Source: Clostridia bacterium (GTDB taxonomy: Bacteria; Bacillota; Clostridia; Oscillospirales; SIG627). From it: DNA of 6,894 bases. The stretch is from positions 1 through 6,894 of the forward strand of contig JAFQUW010000122.1 of the NCBI GenBank assembly GCA_017408325.1. The letters run 5' to 3'. Of this stretch, positions 1-6,302 are shown piece by piece. Below the pieces are notes generated by a model. That model had not been told where the DNA came from, made no database searches, and saw nothing but the letters and a program-made list of their open reading frames with translations. Each line of letters starts with the position of its first letter. The first letter of the stretch is position 1. The translations under genes were made by a program, and so were the position numbers.

Positions 1-524
1 AACTCGCCGTCGATCTTCAGACCGCGTTCGGCCGAGGAGCCGTAGCCGTTGATGATCGCGTTGCCCTCTTCGTCCTCACCGAACTCGTCCACGGAAGTAT
101 AACGGAAGCGCACCGCATACAGACCGGTCTTGGGAACCTCGACGGTCCAGGTGACGGTGCCGGTCTCGTTGATGACGATGCTCGTGCCTTCCTCGACGCG
201 GCCGAGGTAGTCGGTATAGTCTTCGGCAGACAAAACCAACGCAGTGCTCTGCTCGGGATCGTAATCCTTCGCTTCAATGCGGACGGTTTCCCCCGCGACG
301 CTGGCACCCTTGTGCTTTTCGCGATAGGCGCGATAGGTGATGGCGTCCAAGAGCGCCTTCATTTCTTCGCGTTTTGCCAGTTTTTCAGCAAGCTCCTCCT
401 CAGTCTCCGTGTTCACGACGGCATCGGGGTCGCCCCCGGTGTGTGCCGCAAACGCGCAGATGGGCGTGAGAAGCATCAAAGTCGCCATCAAAAGGCAAAG
501 GAGATGTTTCAAGGCTCGGTTCAT
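1..524 (-). CDS. Secreted protein, N-terminal part only; probably a large extracellular solute-binding protein
   Basis: Only the first 174 codons are inside the window; the 3' end is cut off at base 1. The start ATG (524-522) follows a GGGAGG ribosome binding site six bases upstream. Residues 1-26 form a Sec signal peptide: Arg/Lys near the start, a Leu/Met-rich core and an A-F-A cleavage site at 24-26. The cysteine at 23 is not in a good lipobox, so this looks like a signal peptidase I substrate rather than a lipoprotein. Residues 38-72 are charged and probably helical. Residues 80-174 look like a beta-sandwich domain, with VTWTVEVPKTGLYAVRFRY at 124-142 and an ERGLKIDGE-type segment at 166-174. 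From memory, this pattern resembles the N-terminal extension of very large (about 900 residues or more) ABC-type extracellular solute-binding proteins of Clostridia and Paenibacillus, where an E-R-x-L-x-IDG-x-PF motif follows. Secretion is well supported; the family is an inference. Confidence 0.8.
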   Translation of the reverse strand, partial: MNRALKHLLCLLMATLMLLTPICAFAAHTGGDPDAVVNTETEEELAEKLAKREEMKALLDAITYRAYREKHKGASVAGETVRIEAKDYDPEQSTALVLSAEDYTDYLGRVEEGTSIVINETGTVTWTVEVPKTGLYAVRFRYTSVDEFGEDEEGNAIINGYGSSAERGLKIDGE

Positions 525-712
525 AGGTTTCCTCCCAGAGTAAATCGCGGAAAAGTCCCGCGGTAGTGCGCTTTTTCCAACAAAAAAACGCGAAAAGTTG
601 CATAAGACAACTCTTGACAAAAGACGCGCGCACGGGCACAAAATCTCCTGTCAAAAGTGCTTTTGAGGCAAGCTGTCGCGGCGAGAACAGAGTCCTCTCC
701 GATCATATTACG
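525..712 (-). other. Long 5' leader of the secreted protein gene
   Basis: This is the untranslated stretch between the predicted transcription start and the start codon. It holds a small GC-rich stem (CGCGG pairing with CCGCG) around 545-561, a second TTGACA at 654-649 without a matching -10 box, and the GGGAGG ribosome binding site just before the start. I compared it by eye with common riboswitch cores (glycine, cyclic-di-GMP, SAM, preQ1) and did not recognise one. The leader could be regulatory or merely long. Confidence 0.35.
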
Positions 713-718
713 CATCCA

Positions 719-747
719 ATATTAGCATTTTGCCGCCCTTTTGTCAA
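719..747 (-). promoter_or_regulatory. Sigma-A promoter for the secreted protein gene
   Basis: Read on the minus strand, a perfect -35 TTGACA (747-742) is followed by a 17-base spacer and a TAATAT -10 box (724-719). Transcription should start near 712, which leaves a leader of about 188 bases before the start codon at 524. No better promoter is visible closer to the gene. Confidence 0.75.
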
Positions 748-1032
748 GAATTCGTTTCCCCGAAAAAGCCCGACGTCTTGCCGCTCTTTTCCTTTTCTTC
801 CCTCCCGAAAAACGCCGAAAAAGCAAACAAATCCGACAAAAGTCATTTTCAGCAAAATGCACAAAAAAGAGAAGAATAAAGTATATTCGCACCCATTCAT
901 TTTCACACAAACCCTAAAAAACCGCTTTCTTCTACGATTTTTTGAAGTTTTATTGTATTCGGTTATATACTTTTTCGAGCGAATAATCGACTGTATAATT
1001 TATAATTTCACTCTTTTTTCATAAATTCAAGC
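748..1032. other. AT-rich intergenic stretch without a supported gene
   Basis: This stretch is clearly more AT-rich than the flanking genes and contains many A and T runs. The only long frame in it (plus strand, 566-1024) has a low-complexity Lys/Phe/Ser/Thr-rich translation, lacks a convincing ribosome binding site and crosses the promoter and leader of the opposing gene, so I do not call it. An imperfect inverted repeat (TATTCG and CGAATA, 18 bases apart) lies near 956-985, and TATAAT-like words occur near 990-1007, without a good -35 box. I see no RNA gene or mobile element here. Confidence 0.6.
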
Positions 1033-1061
1033 AAAAAAAGAAATGCCCGTTTGGGCATTTC
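1033..1061 (-). terminator. Intrinsic terminator of the Fe-S/tRNA thiolation operon
   Basis: A perfect 9-base-pair stem (GAAATGCCC with GGGCATTTC, 1040-1048 and 1053-1061) closes a 4-base loop. On the minus strand it is followed by seven T residues (complement of 1033-1039). It lies about 65 bases beyond the mnmA stop codon and ends the operon that begins near 5547. Confidence 0.9.
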
Positions 1062-1126
1062 AAACGAAGTATTTTTGTGTAATATACATAAAAACCGGAG
1101 TTGTTTTTGTTGCAATATCACGAAAT

Positions 1127-2164
1127 TTATTTTTTTCTTTGTGCAGGTTCGATCACGCCGCCGCAAAGTATGTTTTCTTGACGATCATAGCAAACTAAAC
1201 TCTGTCCCGGAGCAAATACGGCACGCTCTCCCCCCTTCAACCGAACACGACCCTCTCCGTTTTCCAGCGTCAATTCGGCGTGCACAAGCGGCGCTCTGTA
1301 GCGCACGCGGCAGAACACGTCATAGGTGCCGTCGGCCTCGAGCAGCTTTTGAAAATTCATCTGAGAAAGACGGCAGGAATCCGTCAGACACTCGTCGCGA
1401 TCGCACAAAACCACGCGCGACGATTCCGCGTCGATTTCCCGGACGTACACACGGCGGCCGAAGCCGACGCCGAAGCCGCGCCGCTGCCCCACGGTGTATC
1501 GAAAAATCCCGTCGTGGCACGCCAAAACGCGCCCTTCGCGATCCACAAACTCCCCTTTTCTTTTCGCCTCATCCGGCAAAAGTCCCTCCAAAAACGCAAC
1601 GCGGTCATCCGCGGGGATGAAGCAGACTTCTCTGCTCTCTTTGGTGCCCGGCGGCAGGAGTGCACTCACGCGCTCGGAGAGGTTTGCCTTCTCCTCGTCG
1701 GCGAGAACAAAGCGAAGCATCCCGAGTTGCGCCTGAGTCAAGCGCCAGAGAAAATAACTCTGGTCGCGCGTTTTGTCTTTTCCCGCCGTGACAAACAGAC
1801 GTCCGTCCGACGACGAAACGTCAGCATAATGCCCCGTTGCGACCGCGTCGCAGCCGAGGCGCGTCGCCGCCTCGCACAAGAGACGGATCTTCATTTCACG
1901 GTTGCAAAGCGCACAAGGGTTCGGTGTGCGTCCGCGCGCGTACTCTTCGACGAAATCGGCGATGACACACGCACGAAACTCCTCGACGGCATCCACAATT
2001 TCAAGCGGAACGCCGAGTTTTTGCGCAACAAATTCCGCCGCAGAAGGATCCGCGCCTTCAAAAAGACGCAAAAAGACGCAGGAAACGTCCTCCCCCGCCT
2101 CAAGAAGCGACAAGGCAACGGCGGCACTGTCCGCGCCGCCGGAAAGCCCCACCAAAACTTTCAT
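1127..2164 (-). CDS. mnmA: tRNA-specific 2-thiouridylase MnmA
   Basis: MnmA adenylates U34 of the tRNAs for Lys, Glu and Gln and replaces its 2-oxygen with sulfur, giving the s2U that supports accurate decoding. The 345 residues are close to the usual length of about 360. The PP-loop is SGGADS at 8-13 (usual form SGGVDS). The catalytic-cysteine region is TPNPCALCN at 80-88, ATGHYA lies at 109-114, the tRNA-contact segment RDQSYFLW at 133-140, and the second catalytic cysteine is C181 in EVCFIPADD. A beta-barrel region with YTVGQRRG (223-230) and the C-terminal domain follow. C84 stands where E. coli MnmA has Asp99, so C84, C87 and C181 form a three-cysteine set. The start overlaps the nifU stop by one base (TGATG), which suggests translational coupling. 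It is the last gene of the operon. Confidence 0.95.
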   Translation of the reverse strand: MKVLVGLSGGADSAAVALSLLEAGEDVSCVFLRLFEGADPSAAEFVAQKLGVPLEIVDAVEEFRACVIADFVEEYARGRTPNPCALCNREMKIRLLCEAATRLGCDAVATGHYADVSSSDGRLFVTAGKDKTRDQSYFLWRLTQAQLGMLRFVLADEEKANLSERVSALLPPGTKESREVCFIPADDRVAFLEGLLPDEAKRKGEFVDREGRVLACHDGIFRYTVGQRRGFGVGFGRRVYVREIDAESSRVVLCDRDECLTDSCRLSQMNFQKLLEADGTYDVFCRVRYRAPLVHAELTLENGEGRVRLKGGERAVFAPGQSLVCYDRQENILCGGVIEPAQRKK

Positions 2165-2589
2165 CAGTGGTGGTCGCAGTGGTCACAGCAGCCGCCGCAA
2201 CCGAGGTCAAAGTCAATTTCGCGGCCGATCTTCGTATAATAATCCGCGATCGCGCTCTTCACCGCCTCTTCGGCAAGCACCGAGCAGTGCAGTTTCACGG
2301 GGGGCAGTCCGTCGAGCGCCTCCACGACCGCCTTGTTCGTCAGAGTCAGCGCCTCGGAGATCGGCTTGCCCTTGATGAGCTCAGTCGCCATAGAACTGGT
2401 CGCGATCGCCGCGCCGCAACCGAAGGTCTGAAACTTGACGTCGACGATGACGTCATCCTCGATCTTCAAAAAGATCTTCATAATGTCGCCGCACTTGGCG
2501 TTTCCGACCTCACCGACACCGTTGGCGTCCGCGATGGTTCCCACGTTTCTCGGGTTCTGGAAATGGTCCATTACTTTTTCGGAATACAT
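2164..2589 (-). CDS. nifU: Fe-S cluster scaffold protein, NifU N-terminal domain / IscU type
   Basis: This is the scaffold on which sulfur from NifS and iron are assembled into Fe-S clusters in the cytoplasm. The 141-residue protein opens with the family signature MYSEKVMDHFQNPRN and carries the three cluster-binding cysteines: C33 (in NAKCGD, with D35 beside it), C58 (in FGCGAAIATSS) and C102 (in PPVKLHCSVLAEEA, preceded by H101). It has only the IscU-like domain; the ferredoxin-like and C-terminal NifU domains are absent. An unusual tail follows residue 129, containing CGGCCDHCDHH (131-141): four cysteines and three histidines in 11 residues. AAAGGAG six bases before the ATG gives a strong ribosome binding site. 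It lies 33 bases after nifS and touches mnmA, fitting a desulfurase-scaffold-thiolase set. iscU would be an equally valid name. Confidence 0.93.
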   Translation of the reverse strand: MYSEKVMDHFQNPRNVGTIADANGVGEVGNAKCGDIMKIFLKIEDDVIVDVKFQTFGCGAAIATSSMATELIKGKPISEALTLTNKAVVEALDGLPPVKLHCSVLAEEAVKSAIADYYTKIGREIDFDLGCGGCCDHCDHH

Positions 2590-2622
2590 TGTTTTCTCCT
2601 TTCCGTTCCGGCAATCAAGCGG

Positions 2623-3795
<1,173 letters not shown>

Positions 3796-3800
3796 AGTAT

Positions 3801-4238
3801 TCACTTCCCGTTCTCGATTGCCGCGACGGCGAGTCGGTCGCAGCGTTCGTTTTGTATGTGTCCGTCGTGTCCCTTGACCCAGTGGAAGGTGACCTCGTGA
3901 CCCTCACAGGCCATCAAAAAGCGTTCCCACAGATCGCGGTTTAACACGGGTGATTTATCCGCCTTTTTCCAACCGCGGCGCACCCAGCCGTCCAGCCAGC
4001 CTTGCAGGTTCGCGTCGATGAGGTACTTGGAATCGCTGTACAGGTCCACGCGGCAGGGCTCGGTGAGCGCTTCCAGTCCCATAATGGCCGCAGTCAGTTC
4101 CATGCGGTTGTTGGTGGTGTTTTCTTCAAAACCGCTCATCACCTTTTCCTTGCCGCGGTAAACAAGGATCGTTCCCCAACCGCCGCGCCCCGGATTCCCG
4201 GAGCAGGCACCGTCGGTGTAGATTTCCACTTGTTTCAT
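3801..4238 (-). CDS. rnhA: Ribonuclease HI
   Basis: RNase HI cuts the RNA strand of RNA-DNA hybrids, clearing R-loops and primers. The 145 residues are the normal bacterial length and cover the whole catalytic domain. The four acidic active-site residues are visible as D9 (in YTDGACSGNPG), E47 (in NNRMELTAA), D69 (in LYSDSKY) and D134 (in ERCDRLA), and the catalytic histidine is H124 in WVKGHDGH. The basic handle region GWVRRGWKKADKSPV (84-98) is present. The start overlaps the tlyA stop by four bases (ATGA), with AAGGAG five bases upstream. The stop falls at the start of nifS. Its place inside an Fe-S operon is unusual; I see no sequence link to Fe-S chemistry and infer only shared transcription. 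Confidence 0.96.
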   Translation of the reverse strand: MKQVEIYTDGACSGNPGRGGWGTILVYRGKEKVMSGFEENTTNNRMELTAAIMGLEALTEPCRVDLYSDSKYLIDANLQGWLDGWVRRGWKKADKSPVLNRDLWERFLMACEGHEVTFHWVKGHDGHIQNERCDRLAVAAIENGK

Positions 4239-5071
4239 AAATTCTCCTTGTGAAACTCGGGCAGAGAAAGTGCCGCTTCCACAGCCGAAGCCGCTTCTTC
4301 CAACAGTTGCTCACGCGTTTTCCCCTCGCCGCGGCGCTTGAGGTGGAGGAAAAACTCCACGACGCCGGTGTTTCCGCGCACGGGGGAATGGATGATCCCC
4401 ATAAGGGCGACACCCTGCGCCAAAAAGAAGTCGACAAGGTCTTCCCAAACCGCCATCAGCGCCGTGCGGTCGTTGATCTTTCCGCTGCGGCGGATCTCAC
4501 GGTCCTCTGTTTCAAAAATCGGCTTGACCAAGAGGATCGCCTCGGCGTCCTCGGTCAGAATCTCACAAAGATGCCGATACGCATCCTTGAGCGACAGATA
4601 CGACAGGTCGATCGTCGCAAGCGTCGGGCGAGGCGAGAGCCGCTTCAGTGCTTCATCGGCAAGATTCGTGCGTTCCAAATTGACCACTCGCGGATCCTGC
4701 TGCAGTTTTCCTGCAAGCATTCCGTGCCCCGCATCGACCGCGTAAACGAGCGACGCGCCCGAGGCGAGCAGACGGTCGGTGAAACCGCCTGTAGACGCAC
4801 CGCAATCGAAGCAGACGCGCCCCTCGACCGAAACGCCGAAGGCGGAAAGCGCAGCGGAAAGCTTGAACGCCCCTTTTCCGACGAACTCCCGTTTATACAG
4901 CTCTTTGACGCGAAGGGCGGCATCGGGTCGGATCTTTTCGTGTGCGCTCATAACGCGCACGTCGTCTGCCAACACGCGGCCGAGCATAACCCATTTTTTC
5001 GCCTCTTCGGCATCGAAAAAGATGCCGTCGGAAAGAAGCTTTTCCAAAACCGTGATCTTCTTGGGACTCAT
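4235..5071 (-). CDS. TlyA-family S4-domain RNA 2'-O-methyltransferase
   Basis: This is a 278-residue member of the TlyA family (often annotated hemolysin A), SAM-dependent enzymes that 2'-O-methylate cytidines in 16S and sometimes 23S rRNA. Residues 5-60 are an S4-like RNA-binding domain (ARGLA-type region replaced by SDGIFFDAEEAKKWVMLG). Then come GKGAFKL at 65-71, the SAM-binding motif DCGASTGGFTD at 89-99, VYAVDAGHGML at 109-119, IDLSYLSL at 154-161, VKPIFE at 182-187 and VVEFFLHLK at 237-245. The presumed K-D-K-E tetrad falls at K70, D155, K183 and E239, almost the numbering I recall for Mycobacterium TlyA. The motifs differ from the usual RGGxKL, SFISL and KPQFE, so it may be a paralog with a different target. 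ATGA overlaps at both ends tie it to the Rrf2 gene and rnhA. The family is confident; the substrate is not. Confidence 0.88.
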   Translation of the reverse strand: MSPKKITVLEKLLSDGIFFDAEEAKKWVMLGRVLADDVRVMSAHEKIRPDAALRVKELYKREFVGKGAFKLSAALSAFGVSVEGRVCFDCGASTGGFTDRLLASGASLVYAVDAGHGMLAGKLQQDPRVVNLERTNLADEALKRLSPRPTLATIDLSYLSLKDAYRHLCEILTEDAEAILLVKPIFETEDREIRRSGKINDRTALMAVWEDLVDFFLAQGVALMGIIHSPVRGNTGVVEFFLHLKRRGEGKTREQLLEEAASAVEAALSLPEFHKENL

Positions 5072-5487
5072 AGTGCCGCGTTCTCTTTCAACAGATCGGA
5101 GACGGTCACGCTCTCCAGATACTCGTCGATGATGCGGTCCAGCCGCGCGAAGACGCCGACGGTCGGACAGCTTTCCGCGTGCTCACACTGCGCCACCCCC
5201 TCGTGCACGCACGAGACGGGGGAAAGCGAGCCTTCGGTCAACTTCAGGATGCGACCGACGGTGCACTCCTCGGGCGAGACGGACAACTTATAGCCGCCGC
5301 CCTTTCCGTGCACGCCTTCAATGAGGCCGGCTTTGGAAAGGAGGGTCATAATGGTCTCCAGATACTTCGGGCTGAGCCCCTGCCGCACGGCGATGTCGCG
5401 CGAGGGGACGTAGCCTTCTTCGGAGACGCTCGCCAGATCCAGCATCACGCGCAGTGCGTAACGCCCTTTTGACGAGATCATCATCAT
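5068..5487 (-). CDS. Rrf2-family transcriptional regulator, IscR-like
   Basis: This 139-residue winged-helix regulator heads the operon. Its N-terminal half matches Rrf2 proteins: SSKGRYALRVMLDLA (5-19), the recognition-helix region RQGLSPKYLETIMTLLSKAGLI (35-56) and the wing with GKGGGYKLS (61-69). In the C-terminal half C93, C101 and C107 form C-x7-C-x5-C, the place where IscR binds an Fe-S cluster (C-x5-C-x5-C in E. coli). Given the NifS, NifU and MnmA genes downstream, it most likely senses Fe-S status and controls its own operon; a CymR-like cysteine-metabolism role is possible but CymR lacks this cysteine set. Three tandem ATG codons (5487, 5484, 5481) are available; GGAG lies seven bases before the first, which I chose. 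The stop overlaps the tlyA start by four bases (ATGA). Confidence 0.92.
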   Translation of the reverse strand: MMMISSKGRYALRVMLDLASVSEEGYVPSRDIAVRQGLSPKYLETIMTLLSKAGLIEGVHGKGGGYKLSVSPEECTVGRILKLTEGSLSPVSCVHEGVAQCEHAESCPTVGVFARLDRIIDEYLESVTVSDLLKENAAL

Positions 5488-5527
5488 CCGTTTTCTCCTT
5501 TCAAATTCAGGGGCGGAGGCTTCTTTT

Positions 5528-5553
5528 ACCTACCAACCCGATATGTTAATTGG
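5528..5553 (-). promoter_or_regulatory. Candidate operator for the Rrf2 regulator
   Basis: Directly after the -10 box, over the transcription start, the minus strand reads CCAATTAACATATCGGG followed by TTGGTAGGT. It has an outer CCAA/TTGG dyad and a CGGGT word reminiscent of IscR type 1 sites, but the symmetry is weak. Position, rather than a recognised consensus, is the main argument. Confidence 0.35.
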
Positions 5554-5582
5554 ATTATAACACGGCACACCCCGCTTGTCAA
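5554..5582 (-). promoter_or_regulatory. Consensus sigma-A promoter of the Fe-S/tRNA thiolation operon
   Basis: On the minus strand a perfect -35 TTGACA (5582-5577) and a perfect -10 TATAAT (5559-5554) are separated by exactly 17 bases. The expected start is near 5547, about 60 bases before the Rrf2 gene. A promoter this strong implies that a repressor sets its output, as expected for an autoregulated Rrf2 operon. No other convincing promoter is visible before the terminator at 1033-1061. Confidence 0.9.
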
Positions 5583-5600
5583 TGGAAAAACGAGGCGCGA

Positions 5601-5635
5601 AAAAGAAAAAAGAAGCGAAAAAATCCGCTTCTTTT
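5601..5635 (-). terminator. Intrinsic terminator of the LUD-domain gene
   Basis: A perfect 10-base-pair stem (AAAAGAAGCG with CGCTTCTTTT, 5608-5617 and 5626-5635) closes an 8-base loop, followed on the minus strand by a T-rich run (complement of 5601-5611). It lies just past the stop codon of the gene at 5644 and about 20 bases before the -35 box of the next operon, so it insulates the two units. Confidence 0.85.
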
Positions 5636-5643
5636 CGTCGTTT

Positions 5644-6246
5644 TCAATAACCGAGATCCTCGCGGATCAAGATCAATTCCATCTCCGCTCCCGTCGGCTT
5701 CTCCCAAAGCACCGAGAGTGCGCGGCAGATGCGCTGCGGACTGTTGCAGTCGTGACAGCGGCCGCTCTTCGCGCAGGGTGTGTCAAGCCCGAGGCGGCGC
5801 GTATTGATCGGCGCCGCGACGTTGCGCGCGCGGAAGATCGCCTTTTCCAACGTCTGTTCGATCTTGTTTTGCCCACAGATAAAATAGACTTTCTTGCGCC
5901 CGTAGAGGATGGCGGCGACGCGGTTCGCCGTCCCGTCGATGTTGACGATCTCACCCGTTTCGCTGATCGCGTTCGCCGAGGAACAGTAGACGTCGCATTC
6001 CGCGGCCTGGCGTCGGAGTTCGGCGGGGGTCTTGCCCTCCGGGCATCTCCAGTGCCAGACGACGCGGTTTTTCTCGCTCAAGGCGTCGTAAAGCCCCAGC
6101 TCGTCAAGCGTTGCGCTTCCGCCGAAGCCGATGCTCTCACCGACAAGTTCGGCACAGAGGGCGTCTCTCGCCTCCTCTTTCGTCTCAAAGACGCGCACGG
6201 CGTATCCTTTTTTCAAAAAATGCTCAACCGTTCGTTCCAAATGCAT
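5644..6246 (-). CDS. LUD-domain protein (lactate utilization protein-like, DUF162)
   Basis: This is a 200-residue stand-alone LUD-domain protein. Recognisable segments are IGFGGSATLDELGLYDAL (39-56), NAISETGEIVNIDGTANR (92-109), AILYGRKKVYFICGQNKI (112-129) and a cysteine cluster near the C-terminus, TPCAKSGRCHDCNSPQRIC (156-174), with C158, C164, C167 and C174 in C-x5-C-x2-C-x6-C spacing. LutC and the C-terminal part of LutB, which act in L-lactate oxidation, share the domain, but no lutA or lutB lies nearby, so a lactate role should not be assumed. From memory the cysteine cluster is common in the clostridial single-domain family and could bind metal or an Fe-S cluster; this is inference. 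GAGGAG six bases before the ATG supports the start. It lies between two terminators, with no promoter seen in the 23 bases after the upstream one. Confidence 0.85.
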   Translation of the reverse strand: MHLERTVEHFLKKGYAVRVFETKEEARDALCAELVGESIGFGGSATLDELGLYDALSEKNRVVWHWRCPEGKTPAELRRQAAECDVYCSSANAISETGEIVNIDGTANRVAAILYGRKKVYFICGQNKIEQTLEKAIFRARNVAAPINTRRLGLDTPCAKSGRCHDCNSPQRICRALSVLWEKPTGAEMELILIREDLGY

Positions 6247-6269
6247 GATCGTCTCCTCTCAAATTCGGC

Positions 6270-6297
6270 AAAAAAGAGGTGCCGACGCACCTCTTTT
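6270..6297 (-). terminator. Intrinsic terminator between the DUF212 and LUD-domain genes
   Basis: A perfect 11-base-pair stem (AAAAGAGGTGC with GCACCTCTTTT, 6272-6282 and 6287-6297) closes a 4-base loop. On the minus strand it is followed by six T residues (complement of 6270-6275). It starts five bases past the DUF212 stop codon and ends 23 bases before the LUD start codon. Its A-rich and T-rich flanks are symmetrical, so it could work in both directions. Confidence 0.85.
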
Positions 6298-6302
6298 CGT
6301 TG

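Noticed and set aside
690..712. GGAGAG word in the leader of the secreted protein gene, as in glycine riboswitches
   Set aside because: The other conserved glycine riboswitch segments do not follow at the right distances.
970..1010. TATAAT-like words on the plus strand suggesting a promoter for an antisense RNA into mnmA
   Set aside because: No acceptable -35 box is found at 16-18 bases, and such words are expected by chance in AT-rich DNA.
566..1024. Plus-strand frame of 152 codons in the gap between the operon and the secreted protein gene
   Set aside because: The translation is low-complexity and rich in K, F, S and T, there is no convincing ribosome binding site, and it crosses the promoter and leader of the minus-strand gene.
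1280..2239. Plus-strand frame of 319 codons opposite mnmA
   Set aside because: It is antisense to a clear mnmA gene, Arg/Ala/His-rich without a family motif, and explained by the GC-rich third positions of the real gene.
4250..5293. Plus-strand frame of 347 codons opposite the TlyA-family gene and the Rrf2 gene
   Set aside because: It spans two overlapping real genes on the other strand and has no recognisable motif, despite being longer than either.
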